Position numbers and translations under genes: made by a program | The notes under the pieces: model-generated | Seen by the model: the letters and a program-made list of their open reading frames with translations, nothing else | The model's database searches: none | Told to the model about the DNA's origin: nothing | Part shown: positions 25,033 to 33,578 of the stretch, piece by piece | How the letters are laid out: each line of letters starts with the position of its first letter | Position numbering within the stretch: position 1 is the first letter of the stretch | From: Solirubrobacteraceae bacterium | Lineage (GTDB): Bacteria > Actinomycetota > Thermoleophilia > Solirubrobacterales > Solirubrobacteraceae | Reading direction: 5' to 3' | Assembly: GCA_025934395.1 (NCBI GenBank) | Contig: JAICYC010000016.1 | Coordinates: forward strand, 1-49,559 | DNA length: 49,559 nucleotides

Positions 25033-26736
25033 TCAGACGCGCGGGCGGCTGCGCTCGATGATCGTCTCGAAGTCCGTGCCCGCGGGCAGCGTGCCGTACT
25101 CGAGACCGCCCTCGCCCGCCAGCCGGGATGCGCAGAACGCATCGGCGACGGCCGCGGGCGCGCTGCGGACCAGCAGCGAGCCCTGCAGGCACAGCGCCAT
25201 CGATTCCACCACCCGGCGTGCGCGCTGCTCCAGCGTGGGGGCGTCCGCGAACTGGTCCTTGAGGTCCGCCACCCGCGCGTCGAGATGCCGGTTGGCGCCC
25301 GCCGCGAGCTCCACCTCGGCGAGGAACACCTCCAGCGAGCGCGGGGAGCGGGTGAGCGCCCGCAGCACGTCGAGGCTCATCACGTTGCCCGACCCCTCCC
25401 AGATCGAGGCGAGCGGGGCCTCGCGGTACAGGCGGGGCATGCCCGACTCCTCCACGTAGCCGGCGCCGCCGAGGCACTCCAGCGCCTCGAACGCGTGATT
25501 CGGCGCGCGCTTGCAGCTCCAGTACTTGCCCACAGCCGTCGCCAGGCGCTTGAGCTGCTGGGCGTCCGAAGCGTCTTCGCCGGCATCCGCGTCGGCGTGC
25601 GCTTCGTCGTAGGCGCGCGCCAGGCGCATCGCCAGCGCGGTGGTGGCCTCGGACTCCAGGCACAGGTCCGCGAGCACGTTGCGCATCAGCGGCTGGTCGA
25701 TCAGCTTCTTCCCGAAGGCGCTGCGGTGCGCGGTGTGGTGCGTCGCGTTCACCACCGCTGCGCGCATCCCCGCCGCCGAGCCGATCACGCAGTCCAGCCG
25801 CGTGTGGCCGACCATCTCGATGATCGTCGGCACGCCCCGGCCCGGCTCGCCGAGCATCCGCGCCCACGCGCCGTGGAACTCGACCTCCGAGGAGGCGTTG
25901 GAGTGATTGCCCAGCTTGTCCTTCAGCCGCTGGATGTGGAACGCGTTGCGGGTGCCGTCGGGCAGGATCCGCGGCAGCAGGAAGCACGAGAGCCCGTCGT
26001 CGGTCTGGGCCAGCACGAGGAAGAAGTCCGACATCGGCGCCGAGCAGAACCACTTGTGGCCCACGATCTCGTACTCCGCGCCAGCGCCACCGCCGTTCAG
26101 GGGGTGCGCCACGGTCGTGTTGGCGCGCACGTCCGAGCCGCCCTGCTTCTCGGTCATCGCCATCCCCGAGATCGCGCATCCCTTCTCCGATGGCGCGATC
26201 AGGCGCGGGTCGTAGTGGGTGGCGGTCACCAGGGGCTCCCATTCCGTGGCGAGCTCGGGCTGGGCGCGCAGCGCGGGCACCACCGCGAACGTCATCGTGA
26301 TCGGGCAGCAGAAGCCCGCCTCGGCCTGCATCGCGGTCATGTACATCGCCGCGCGCGCCGTGTGCGCGGAGGGGTCCTCGCTCGTCCACGGCAGCGAGTG
26401 GAGCTCGTGCTCGACCCCCATCGCCATCAGCCGGTGCCACGCCGGGTGGAACTCCACCTCGTCGATCCGGTGCCCGTAGCGGTCGAAGGTGCGCAGGACC
26501 GGCTTGTTCTCGTTCGCCAGGCGCCCCCACTGCTGCTGGGGCTCGCCGCCCACGACGCGCCCCAACGCGGACGCCCGCTCGGCGATCCAGCCCGCGCCCT
26601 CGCGCTCGGTCGCCTCCACCAGGGGCAGGTTGCTCGAGAACACGTCGAGCCCCTCGAGCGGCGGCACCTGGTTGAACACCGTGTGCGTCTGCCACGGCGC
26701 CGCGCCCTCGCGCGAATCCTGCGAGACGGTGGCCAT
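25033..26736 (-). CDS. AidB-like acyl-CoA dehydrogenase
   Basis: FAD-dependent acyl-CoA dehydrogenase-fold protein of 567 residues. The full-length match to the AidB branch is shown by the N-terminal NQVPPLEGLDVF, the FAD-binding block MAMTEKQGGSDVRANTT, the HKWFCSAPMSD motif, and CLGGAGYVEESGMPRLYRE with the catalytic-region Glu. AidB in E. coli is part of the adaptive response to alkylation and binds DNA; many actinobacterial members are only assumed to be isovaleryl-CoA-like dehydrogenases. The ATG at 26736 lies eight bases after the stop of a possible 52-residue ORF. The true substrate cannot be read from sequence. Confidence 0.92.
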   Translation of the reverse strand: MATVSQDSREGAAPWQTHTVFNQVPPLEGLDVFSSNLPLVEATEREGAGWIAERASALGRVVGGEPQQQWGRLANENKPVLRTFDRYGHRIDEVEFHPAWHRLMAMGVEHELHSLPWTSEDPSAHTARAAMYMTAMQAEAGFCCPITMTFAVVPALRAQPELATEWEPLVTATHYDPRLIAPSEKGCAISGMAMTEKQGGSDVRANTTVAHPLNGGGAGAEYEIVGHKWFCSAPMSDFFLVLAQTDDGLSCFLLPRILPDGTRNAFHIQRLKDKLGNHSNASSEVEFHGAWARMLGEPGRGVPTIIEMVGHTRLDCVIGSAAGMRAAVVNATHHTAHRSAFGKKLIDQPLMRNVLADLCLESEATTALAMRLARAYDEAHADADAGEDASDAQQLKRLATAVGKYWSCKRAPNHAFEALECLGGAGYVEESGMPRLYREAPLASIWEGSGNVMSLDVLRALTRSPRSLEVFLAEVELAAGANRHLDARVADLKDQFADAPTLEQRARRVVESMALCLQGSLLVRSAPAAVADAFCASRLAGEGGLEYGTLPAGTDFETIIERSRPRV

Positions 26737-26744
26737 CGGCTAAG

Positions 26745-26903
26745 TCAAGCAGATGGGGGGCCCGGCGGGGCGGCGCTGTCCCCGACCGGGGGCTCCTCCG
26801 CGGCCCTGTGTGCGCTTCGGTCCTCGCGCAGGTCCCGGTAGCGCTGCTCGAGCATCCACCGTTGGAGCCGGCGCTCGGTCGGCCTGTCGAGCTCGGAGGG
26901 CAT
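26745..26903 (-). CDS. possible small protein upstream of the AidB-like gene
   Basis: Open frame of 52 residues from ATG at 26903, with charged helix-forming content (RRLQRWMLEQRYRDLREDR) and strongly GC-biased third positions. It stops eight bases before the AidB-like start and could be co-transcribed. There is no Shine-Dalgarno sequence. It sits in the only gene-poor stretch longer than 300 bases (26737-27129), which otherwise holds a palindrome at 26938-26953 and the icd promoter. I cannot assign a function, and it may be spurious. Confidence 0.35.
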   Translation of the reverse strand: MPSELDRPTERRLQRWMLEQRYRDLREDRSAHRAAEEPPVGDSAAPPGPPSA

Positions 26904-26937
26904 GACCGGATGATGCAGCCGACCCGCCGGTCGCACA

Positions 26938-26953
26938 TTGGACAGAAGTCCAA
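26938..26953. promoter_or_regulatory. 16-bp palindrome, possible operator
   Basis: TTGGACAGAAGTCCAA has perfect 6-base arms around a 4-base centre, followed on the plus strand by three A residues. It lies between the divergent AidB-like/small ORF unit and icd. There is no U tract, so a terminator is unlikely; an operator is possible. Confidence 0.4.
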
Positions 26954-27097
26954 AAAGCGCGCTCGCCGACTGGACGCGCGGCGCCCTCCCGCGCGGTGGG
27001 GCGTGATGCGGGTGCTGCGGAGGCCCGCCGGAGTGCATCGGGCGCCGGCCGGGTTCGTCCCGGCCTGGAGCGAGTGACCGCCCCAGCGCGCGGTCGC

Positions 27098-27103
27098 TAG
27101 CAT
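27098..27103 (+). promoter_or_regulatory. putative -10 box (TAGCAT) of icd
   Basis: TAGCAT fits TAnnnT and lies 26 bases before the icd ATG at 27130. An AAGGA ribosome site lies between, so this gene probably has a short normal leader. Confidence 0.4.
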
Positions 27104-27129
27104 CGCTCACCCCCGACCAAGGACCGCGG

Positions 27130-29381
<2,252 letters not shown>

Positions 29382-29391
29382 GGGCTGGTCG

Positions 29392-29435
29392 GTGAGTTGC
29401 AGCGGGCCGAGGCGCGCTCGCCCCGCTGCACTCAC
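29392..29435 (+). terminator. strong hairpin after mdh, probable terminator
   Basis: GTGAG-T-TGCAGCGGG pairs with CCCGCTGCA-CTCAC: 14 base pairs with one bulged T and a 15-base loop, eleven bases after the mdh stop. No U tract follows, as is common in GC-rich actinobacteria, so it may act as a U-less terminator or an mRNA 3' end stabiliser. Confidence 0.65.
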
Positions 29436-29489
29436 CTCATCAGAGAACGCACGCTGCGGCGGTGGGTCGGAGCGCCGCGGCGCCCGCGA

Positions 29490-29933
29490 TCACTTCGGGT
29501 GCCAGCCGCGGCCCTGCTTGACGACCTTGCGTTCCTGCTCGAGACCGGGGAGCACGCGGTACAGGTAGTTCTGCTTGATCCCCATCTTCGCCGCGAGCTC
29601 GGGAATCGTGATCCCGGGCTGGCCCTTCACGAGGGCGAGCGCCTCCGCGGCGCGCGTGCCGCTGCCTTTGCGCCGGCCCGCGCGGCGGCCGGTCGCGCGT
29701 GATGCTTTGCGCCCGGCTTTCGTCGCAGCTGATTTCGCCGTGGTGGTGGAGCCGCGCGGGCGGCCCGGTCCGCGGCGCCGCGTCCCGCCGCGCGATGCCG
29801 CGGACGACCCGCCACGAACGCCCGCGAGGGCCGCGGCGGCGGTCTCGAGGCGCGCGTACTCCTCCACGAGCGGCTTGAGCTCGTCCATTCTCTGCGTTAT
29901 CTCACGGCGCTTCTCGTCGAGAAAGTCAGTCAC
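29490..29933 (-). CDS. AT-hook and helix-turn-helix DNA-binding protein
   Basis: Predicted DNA-binding protein of 147 residues with three parts. Residues 1-38 are an amphipathic, probably coiled-coil helix (RREITQRMDELKPLVEEYAR). Residues about 45-100 are a Lys/Arg/Ala/Gly/Thr-rich basic region containing an AT-hook core (RRGPGRPRGS), resembling histone-H1-like or nucleoid-associated tails. Residues 100-147 look like a winged helix-turn-helix (GITIPELAAKMGIKQNYLYR, ending KQGRGWHPK). The start is GTG at 29933. CACAG-CGC-CTGTG at 29972-29984 lies just upstream. Either a regulator or a chromatin protein; I cannot decide from sequence. Confidence 0.8.
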   Translation of the reverse strand: MTDFLDEKRREITQRMDELKPLVEEYARLETAAAALAGVRGGSSAASRGGTRRRGPGRPRGSTTTAKSAATKAGRKASRATGRRAGRRKGSGTRAAEALALVKGQPGITIPELAAKMGIKQNYLYRVLPGLEQERKVVKQGRGWHPK

Positions 29934-29971
29934 TTTAGGGGTCCCTCTTCGGTGGCTCGAGCGCCGTGTGT

Positions 29972-29984
29972 CACAGCGCCTGTG
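29972..29984. promoter_or_regulatory. 13-bp inverted repeat upstream of the AT-hook gene
   Basis: CACAG-CGC-CTGTG is a perfect inverted repeat between a possible minus-strand -10 (TAGTGT, 29998-29993) and the GTG start at 29933. It could be an operator. This is only a sequence observation. Confidence 0.3.
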
Positions 29985-30004
29985 TCGATTTCACACTACA
30001 CGCT

Positions 30005-30460
30005 TCACGCGCCGTTCACCTCTTGCACGGTTTCGCGCAATCGCTCGAGTGTGCGATTCGCCTCGCGCAGAGGCATCCCACCGACGAGCGCGCGGCTCAC
30101 GATCGCGCCGAGCGGTCCGAGCGGGGCGTGGAACTCGTTGCGATAGTCAAAGCAGGTTCCGTCGTCCTGCTCTCGCAAGCGGTACTCGCTCTGTGCCTTC
30201 GAGCGCGCGGGCCCGCGACCCTTCCACACCGCCAGCTCGTTGACCTTGCACTCGACGAGCTCCCAGTGCACCTCGAGGGTGACGCCGCGCATCGCGATCT
30301 GCTGGTCCATCCTGAATCCCTTGCGCGGCGGGCCGGCGTCCGCGCGGACGAGCCGACGGTGAATGGTCACCCAGCGCTCGAGCAGGCGCGGGTCCATCGC
30401 CAGCTCCCACACGCACGAGGGGGGCGCGGGAATCTCGATCGATGCCGTGACGAGGCTCAT
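30005..30460 (-). CDS. SRPBCC (polyketide cyclase/START-like) family protein
   Basis: Protein of 151 residues with the START/Bet v1-like ligand-binding fold. The opening SLVTASIEIPAPPSCVWELA and the middle strand-rich part with WELVECKVNELAVWKG are typical of the polyketide cyclase/dehydrase group. The C-terminal helix (REANRTLERLRETVQEV) closes the hydrophobic pocket. ATG 30460 lies two bases after the stop of the SDR gene, so the two are co-transcribed. Function unknown; members bind hydrophobic molecules or modify them. Confidence 0.82.
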   Translation of the reverse strand: MSLVTASIEIPAPPSCVWELAMDPRLLERWVTIHRRLVRADAGPPRKGFRMDQQIAMRGVTLEVHWELVECKVNELAVWKGRGPARSKAQSEYRLREQDDGTCFDYRNEFHAPLGPLGAIVSRALVGGMPLREANRTLERLRETVQEVNGA

Positions 30461-30462
30461 GC

Positions 30463-31485
30463 TCAGCGAGCCGCCAGCGGCTCGTGTTCCTCCCATTCGG
30501 CGAACGCGCGCTCCACCGCGGCATCGAATGAGTGAAGGCGCACGTCGAGCAGCTCCGCAGCGCGCTCGTCGGCGGGCAGCAGGTCGCCGCCGAGACCCTC
30601 CATCAGCGGCAGCACGAGCGCGGGATCCTCGCCGGCGATCGCCGCCGCGATCCGGCCCGCGACGGGGGTCATCGTCACGCCGAGCCCGATCGCGGGCCGC
30701 CGCACGAGCAGCAGATCGGCGAGCCGGGTGAGCATCTCCCCGTAGCTGAGCACCTCGGGACCGCCGATGTCGAGGGTCTGCCCGCCGATCGGCGCGCTCG
30801 CCGCGGACACCAGCATCGCGATCACGTCGCGCTGGTCGATCGGCCGCGTGCGATGCCTGCGCCACGCCGGCAGCGTGAGCACCGGCATCCGCTCGACCAG
30901 CCGCACCAGCAGCCGGAAGGAGCGCGAGCGGGCGCCGATCACGATCGAGGCGCGCAGCGCCACCGAGTCCGGCACGGCGCCGAGCAGGATCCGCTCGACC
31001 TCGGCCCGGCTCGCGAGGTGTCGGGACGGGCGCACACCGGCGGGGTCGCCAACGGGCGTCGCGCCGCCGCGTCCTCCGTTCGCGTGGCGTGCGCGGGCAG
31101 CGATCGATTCGTGTGCCGGGAGCAGGCCACCGAGGTAGACGATCCGCCCGGCGCCCGCGCGCGCCGCAGCTGCGGCGAAGTTCTCCGCGGCCACGCGGTC
31201 GCGCTCGCTGAACGGGACCCCCGCCGCGGGCGGGCTCTCCATCGAGTGAATCAGGTAGTAGGCCACGTCCACCCCCTCCAGCGCGCGGTCGAGCCCCTCG
31301 CCCATCAGCGCATCGCCGCGCACGAGCTCGATCTCGCCGGCGTCCAGGTCGAGGTGGGGCGCCAGCGAGTCGCGCATGCGCCCCTCCTCGCGCCCGAGCG
31401 CGCGGACAGAGTGGCCGGCGTCGAGCAGGCGCGGCACGAGCAGGGAGCCCACGAAGCCGCTCGCGCCGGTGACGAGGGTGACCAT
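30463..31485 (-). CDS. NAD(P)-binding atypical short-chain dehydrogenase (NmrA-like)
   Basis: Rossmann-fold protein of 340 residues. The nucleotide-binding Gly motif is TLVTGASGFVGSLLVPRLL, and VAYYLIHSMES is characteristic of the atypical SDR branch near NmrA/CIA30. The usual YxxxK catalytic pair is not evident, suggesting a binding or redox-sensing role, or a non-canonical reductase. The C-terminal third is helical and ends in an acidic tail. The ATG at 31485 follows GGAG at very short spacing. It heads a two-gene unit with the SRPBCC protein and diverges from the small cysteine protein at 31723. Confidence 0.82.
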   Translation of the reverse strand: MVTLVTGASGFVGSLLVPRLLDAGHSVRALGREEGRMRDSLAPHLDLDAGEIELVRGDALMGEGLDRALEGVDVAYYLIHSMESPPAAGVPFSERDRVAAENFAAAAARAGAGRIVYLGGLLPAHESIAARARHANGGRGGATPVGDPAGVRPSRHLASRAEVERILLGAVPDSVALRASIVIGARSRSFRLLVRLVERMPVLTLPAWRRHRTRPIDQRDVIAMLVSAASAPIGGQTLDIGGPEVLSYGEMLTRLADLLLVRRPAIGLGVTMTPVAGRIAAAIAGEDPALVLPLMEGLGGDLLPADERAAELLDVRLHSFDAAVERAFAEWEEHEPLAAR

Positions 31486-31560
31486 CTCCGATCAGATGAT
31501 GACGCCCGGGCGGTGCGGTGCCCGTGAACGCCCGCAAAGTGCGGCCGTATCGCGCGGATT

Positions 31561-31576
31561 GTCACAGGAAAGTGAC
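31561..31576. promoter_or_regulatory. inverted repeat GTCAC-N6-GTGAC in divergent intergenic region
   Basis: Perfect 5-base arms (31561-31565 and 31572-31576) separated by AGGAAA, followed at 31577-31584 by the palindrome GCGATCGC. The site lies between the divergent SDR gene and the small cysteine protein and could be a regulator site shared by both. Confidence 0.3.
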
Positions 31577-31645
31577 GCGATCGCGGCTATTTGGGGGTAG
31601 GAGTCCGTTTTCTCTGCGAATTGCGAGATGGTCCCCCGGGCGCCC

Positions 31646-31674
31646 TTGAGCGGACCGGCCGATGGTGCTTTGAT
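31646..31674 (+). promoter_or_regulatory. putative promoter TTGAGC-N17-TTTGAT
   Basis: TTGAGC at 31646-31651 and TTTGAT at 31669-31674 are separated by exactly 17 bases, close to the primary sigma-factor consensus. It would serve the small cysteine protein at 31723. Confidence 0.45.
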
Positions 31675-31722
31675 CGCAGCCGTCTCGTTGACTCCGACCG
31701 GAGGAAGTGGGGGGCCGTATTC

Positions 31723-31968
31723 GTGCAGAGCACGCAGGTTAGACGCGCGCCGAAACGCAGCATGCCGAAGGTGAGCTGCGAGGAGTGCTACTTCCGGGTG
31801 AACCTGCTGTGCGCGCTGGACCTGGGGGAGCCCTGCACGACGTTCCGGCCCGCGCACGCCGAGCTGCAGCCGCCGCAGCAGCTGCGCTTCGTGTTTCGCC
31901 AGGAGCGCCGGACGCGCGCCGCGTGGTCGTTCCCGACCGCGCAGGAGCAGGCGGCGCTTCACGCCTGA
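31723..31968 (+). CDS. small four-cysteine protein of unknown function
   Basis: Protein of 81 residues from GTG at 31723, or 68 from ATG at 31762. The core CEECYFRVNLLCALDLGEPC has the pattern CxxC-x8-C-x7-C, suggesting a small zinc- or iron-binding module; a basic, Gln-rich tail follows. GGAGGAAG at 31700-31707 is a strong ribosome site but 15 bases from the GTG, so the start is uncertain. The cysteine spacing is unlike standard zinc ribbons. I do not recognise the family. Confidence 0.65.
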   Translation: MQSTQVRRAPKRSMPKVSCEECYFRVNLLCALDLGEPCTTFRPAHAELQPPQQLRFVFRQERRTRAAWSFPTAQEQAALHA

Positions 31969-31998
31969 CCACCGCCGGTTACGCCGCTCGCGTGGGGG

Positions 31999-32004
31999 TA
32001 TATT
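31999..32004 (+). promoter_or_regulatory. putative -10 box (TATATT)
   Basis: TATATT lies about 44 bases before the ATG at 32048 within GGGGGTATATTGGG, in otherwise GC-rich DNA. It could drive the membrane protein/TetR pair. Confidence 0.4.
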
Positions 32005-32047
32005 GGGTACCCGACTGCAAGCTTCCAGCGAGGGCGGTGTTTTCACG

Positions 32048-32518
32048 ATGGCAGCGAAGAAGCGATCCGGCAAGGGCAGCGAGACCGCTTGGATGGCGCA
32101 GGGCGAGCGCTACGCCCAGCGGCTGCTCGGAGACGAGGAGCTGCGCGCGCGCCTGCTCGGCGCCTACGCGTCGGCCCGCAGCGCATACGGCCGGCTGACG
32201 AACGGCAAGGGTCCCACGCACGCTCTGTTCGAGGACCCCAAGCTCCAGCGGGAGCTGATCGACGCGGCCACCGCGTTGCGCGACGCCTCCGCGGCGCTGA
32301 TGGGCGCGCCCGAGGCCACGCGCACGACCCCCCGCAGGCGGCGGCGCCGGCGCGGGCGGGCCCTGCTCCTGATGACCGTCGGTGGCGTGCTCGCGCTGGC
32401 GCTCAGCTCGGGCCTGCGCAACAAGGTGCTCGACATGATGTTCGGAGCGGAGGAGACTTTCGACTACAACGCGACGTCCGCGGCCGCCACGCCCGCACCG
32501 GCGCCGGTCGCAGGCTAG
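32048..32518 (+). CDS. single-pass basic membrane protein of unknown function
   Basis: Protein of 156 residues. An N-terminal helical, Lys/Arg-rich cytoplasmic part (about 1-95) is followed by a run of Arg ([10 protein letters not shown]) and one hydrophobic segment near 104-121 (ALLLMTVGGVLALALSSGL), then a short Ala/Pro-rich C-terminus. The Arg run before the helix predicts an N-in, C-out orientation. The ATG at 32048 follows GAGGGCGG. A TetR gene begins 35 bases downstream, so the regulator may control or be controlled with this gene. No known family recognised. Confidence 0.65.
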   Translation: MAAKKRSGKGSETAWMAQGERYAQRLLGDEELRARLLGAYASARSAYGRLTNGKGPTHALFEDPKLQRELIDAATALRDASAALMGAPEATRTTPRRRRRRRGRALLLMTVGGVLALALSSGLRNKVLDMMFGAEETFDYNATSAAATPAPAPVAG

Positions 32519-32553
32519 CGGGCGCAGGCGCCCGCGCGGAAGGGGGAGGTCGG

Positions 32554-33195
32554 ATGGACGGAGCGGTTGCAGAACAGCAGAGCGAGGCGGCGAGGGAGGT
32601 CGTTCCCGGGCGTCCGCTGTCGGGTGAAAAGGCGCAGCGGATCGTCGACGCGATGCGCAACAGCGTCGCCCGGCGCGGCTCGGCCGGGTCGACGTTCGAC
32701 CACGTCTCGCGCGAGGCGGGCGTCTCGCGCGGCCTGCTGCACTACTACTTCGGCACCAAGGAGCAGCTGCTCGTCGAGGCGGCCCGGCGCGACTGCGAGC
32801 TGCGGCTCGAGCGCCTGCAGGGCCAGCTCGTCACCGCACAGAGCGCGGAGGACTTCATCGACCTGATGGCACAGAGCCTGCGCGAGACGGTGCTCGAGGA
32901 CCCGGACTTCGTCACGCTCGTGTTCGAGCTGTTCACCCTGTCGCGTCGCAACGAGGACATCGCGCTGGAGTACGCGGGGCTGATGCGGCGCACGCGCGAG
33001 CAGGTGGCGGGGATGCTCGCGCTCGCGGAGCGCGAAGGCGTGCTCGCGCTGCACGCCGACCCCGAAGCGATCGCGGAGGTCCTGTTCTCGCTCGCCGACG
33101 GTGTCGCGCTGCGGATGCTCAGCGAGCCCGAGCGGGATTTCACCTCCACGCTCAACGCCGGGATCGTGTGTGCACGCGCCCTGTTGACCGATTGA
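32554..33195 (+). CDS. TetR family transcriptional regulator
   Basis: Repressor of 213 residues. The N-terminal helix-turn-helix is clear: STFDHVSREAGVSRGLLHYYFGTKEQLL, in two halves STFDHVSREAGVSRG and LLHYYFGTKEQLL. The C-terminal two thirds are helical and form the ligand-binding and dimer domain. GGGGGAGGTCGG precedes the ATG at 32554. It lies downstream of the single-pass membrane protein in the same direction. The ligand and targets are unknown; the region shows no obvious palindromic operator next to it. Confidence 0.9.
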   Translation: MDGAVAEQQSEAAREVVPGRPLSGEKAQRIVDAMRNSVARRGSAGSTFDHVSREAGVSRGLLHYYFGTKEQLLVEAARRDCELRLERLQGQLVTAQSAEDFIDLMAQSLRETVLEDPDFVTLVFELFTLSRRNEDIALEYAGLMRRTREQVAGMLALAEREGVLALHADPEAIAEVLFSLADGVALRMLSEPERDFTSTLNAGIVCARALLTD

Positions 33196-33201
33196 CGTTC
33201 T

Positions 33202-33207
33202 TATAAT
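33202..33207 (+). promoter_or_regulatory. consensus -10 box (TATAAT) of the FmdB-like gene
   Basis: A perfect TATAAT ends eight bases before the ATG at 33216, with no room for a leader and no Shine-Dalgarno sequence. No good -35 lies at 17 bases, though TTGAC motifs occur nearer. Confidence 0.6.
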
Positions 33208-33215
33208 TCGGCGTC

Positions 33216-33572
33216 ATGCCGATCTATGAGTACAGGCGCCCCGACGGCACGACGTTCGAGATCCAGCAGTCCTTCAGCGACGACGCGCTGAGCGTGGATC
33301 CGGAGACCGGGGTGCCCGTGGAGCGGGTGCTGCATCCCCCCGCCGTCCACTTCAAGGGCAAAGGCTTCTACAACACCGACTACGGCACGCGCAGCCGTCA
33401 GCGCGAGAGCGCGGCGGAGAAGTCCTCCAGCAACGGGGACTCCGGCTCGGGCGAGGGCAAGTCGAGCTCCACCGAGAAGTCCGCGAAGTCCAACGGCTCC
33501 ACCGACACCGCGGGCTCGAGCAAGCAGGCCAAGTCGAGCACCTCCTCGGCGGGCGGCTCCTCGAGCTCCTAG
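33216..33572 (+). CDS. FmdB-like protein lacking zinc-binding cysteines
   Basis: Protein of 118 residues. The N-terminal 57 residues match the FmdB/CxxC_CxxC_SSSS putative regulator family (PIYEYRRPDGTTFEIQQSFS, then KGKGFYNTDYG), but none of the four cysteines of the zinc ribbon is present: the first CxxC is replaced by RPDG and the second by DPETG. The rest is a Ser/Gly/Lys-rich low-complexity tail of about 60 residues. The FmdB family is poorly characterised and the loss of metal binding suggests a changed role. It converges with the LCP gene six bases away. Confidence 0.8.
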   Translation: MPIYEYRRPDGTTFEIQQSFSDDALSVDPETGVPVERVLHPPAVHFKGKGFYNTDYGTRSRQRESAAEKSSSNGDSGSGEGKSSSTEKSAKSNGSTDTAGSSKQAKSSTSSAGGSSSS

Positions 33573-33578
33573 CTCGTC

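Noticed and set aside
30463-31485. Nuo-type CIA30/complex I assembly assignment for the SDR
   Set aside because: Only the general atypical-SDR signature is visible; no complex I genes are nearby.
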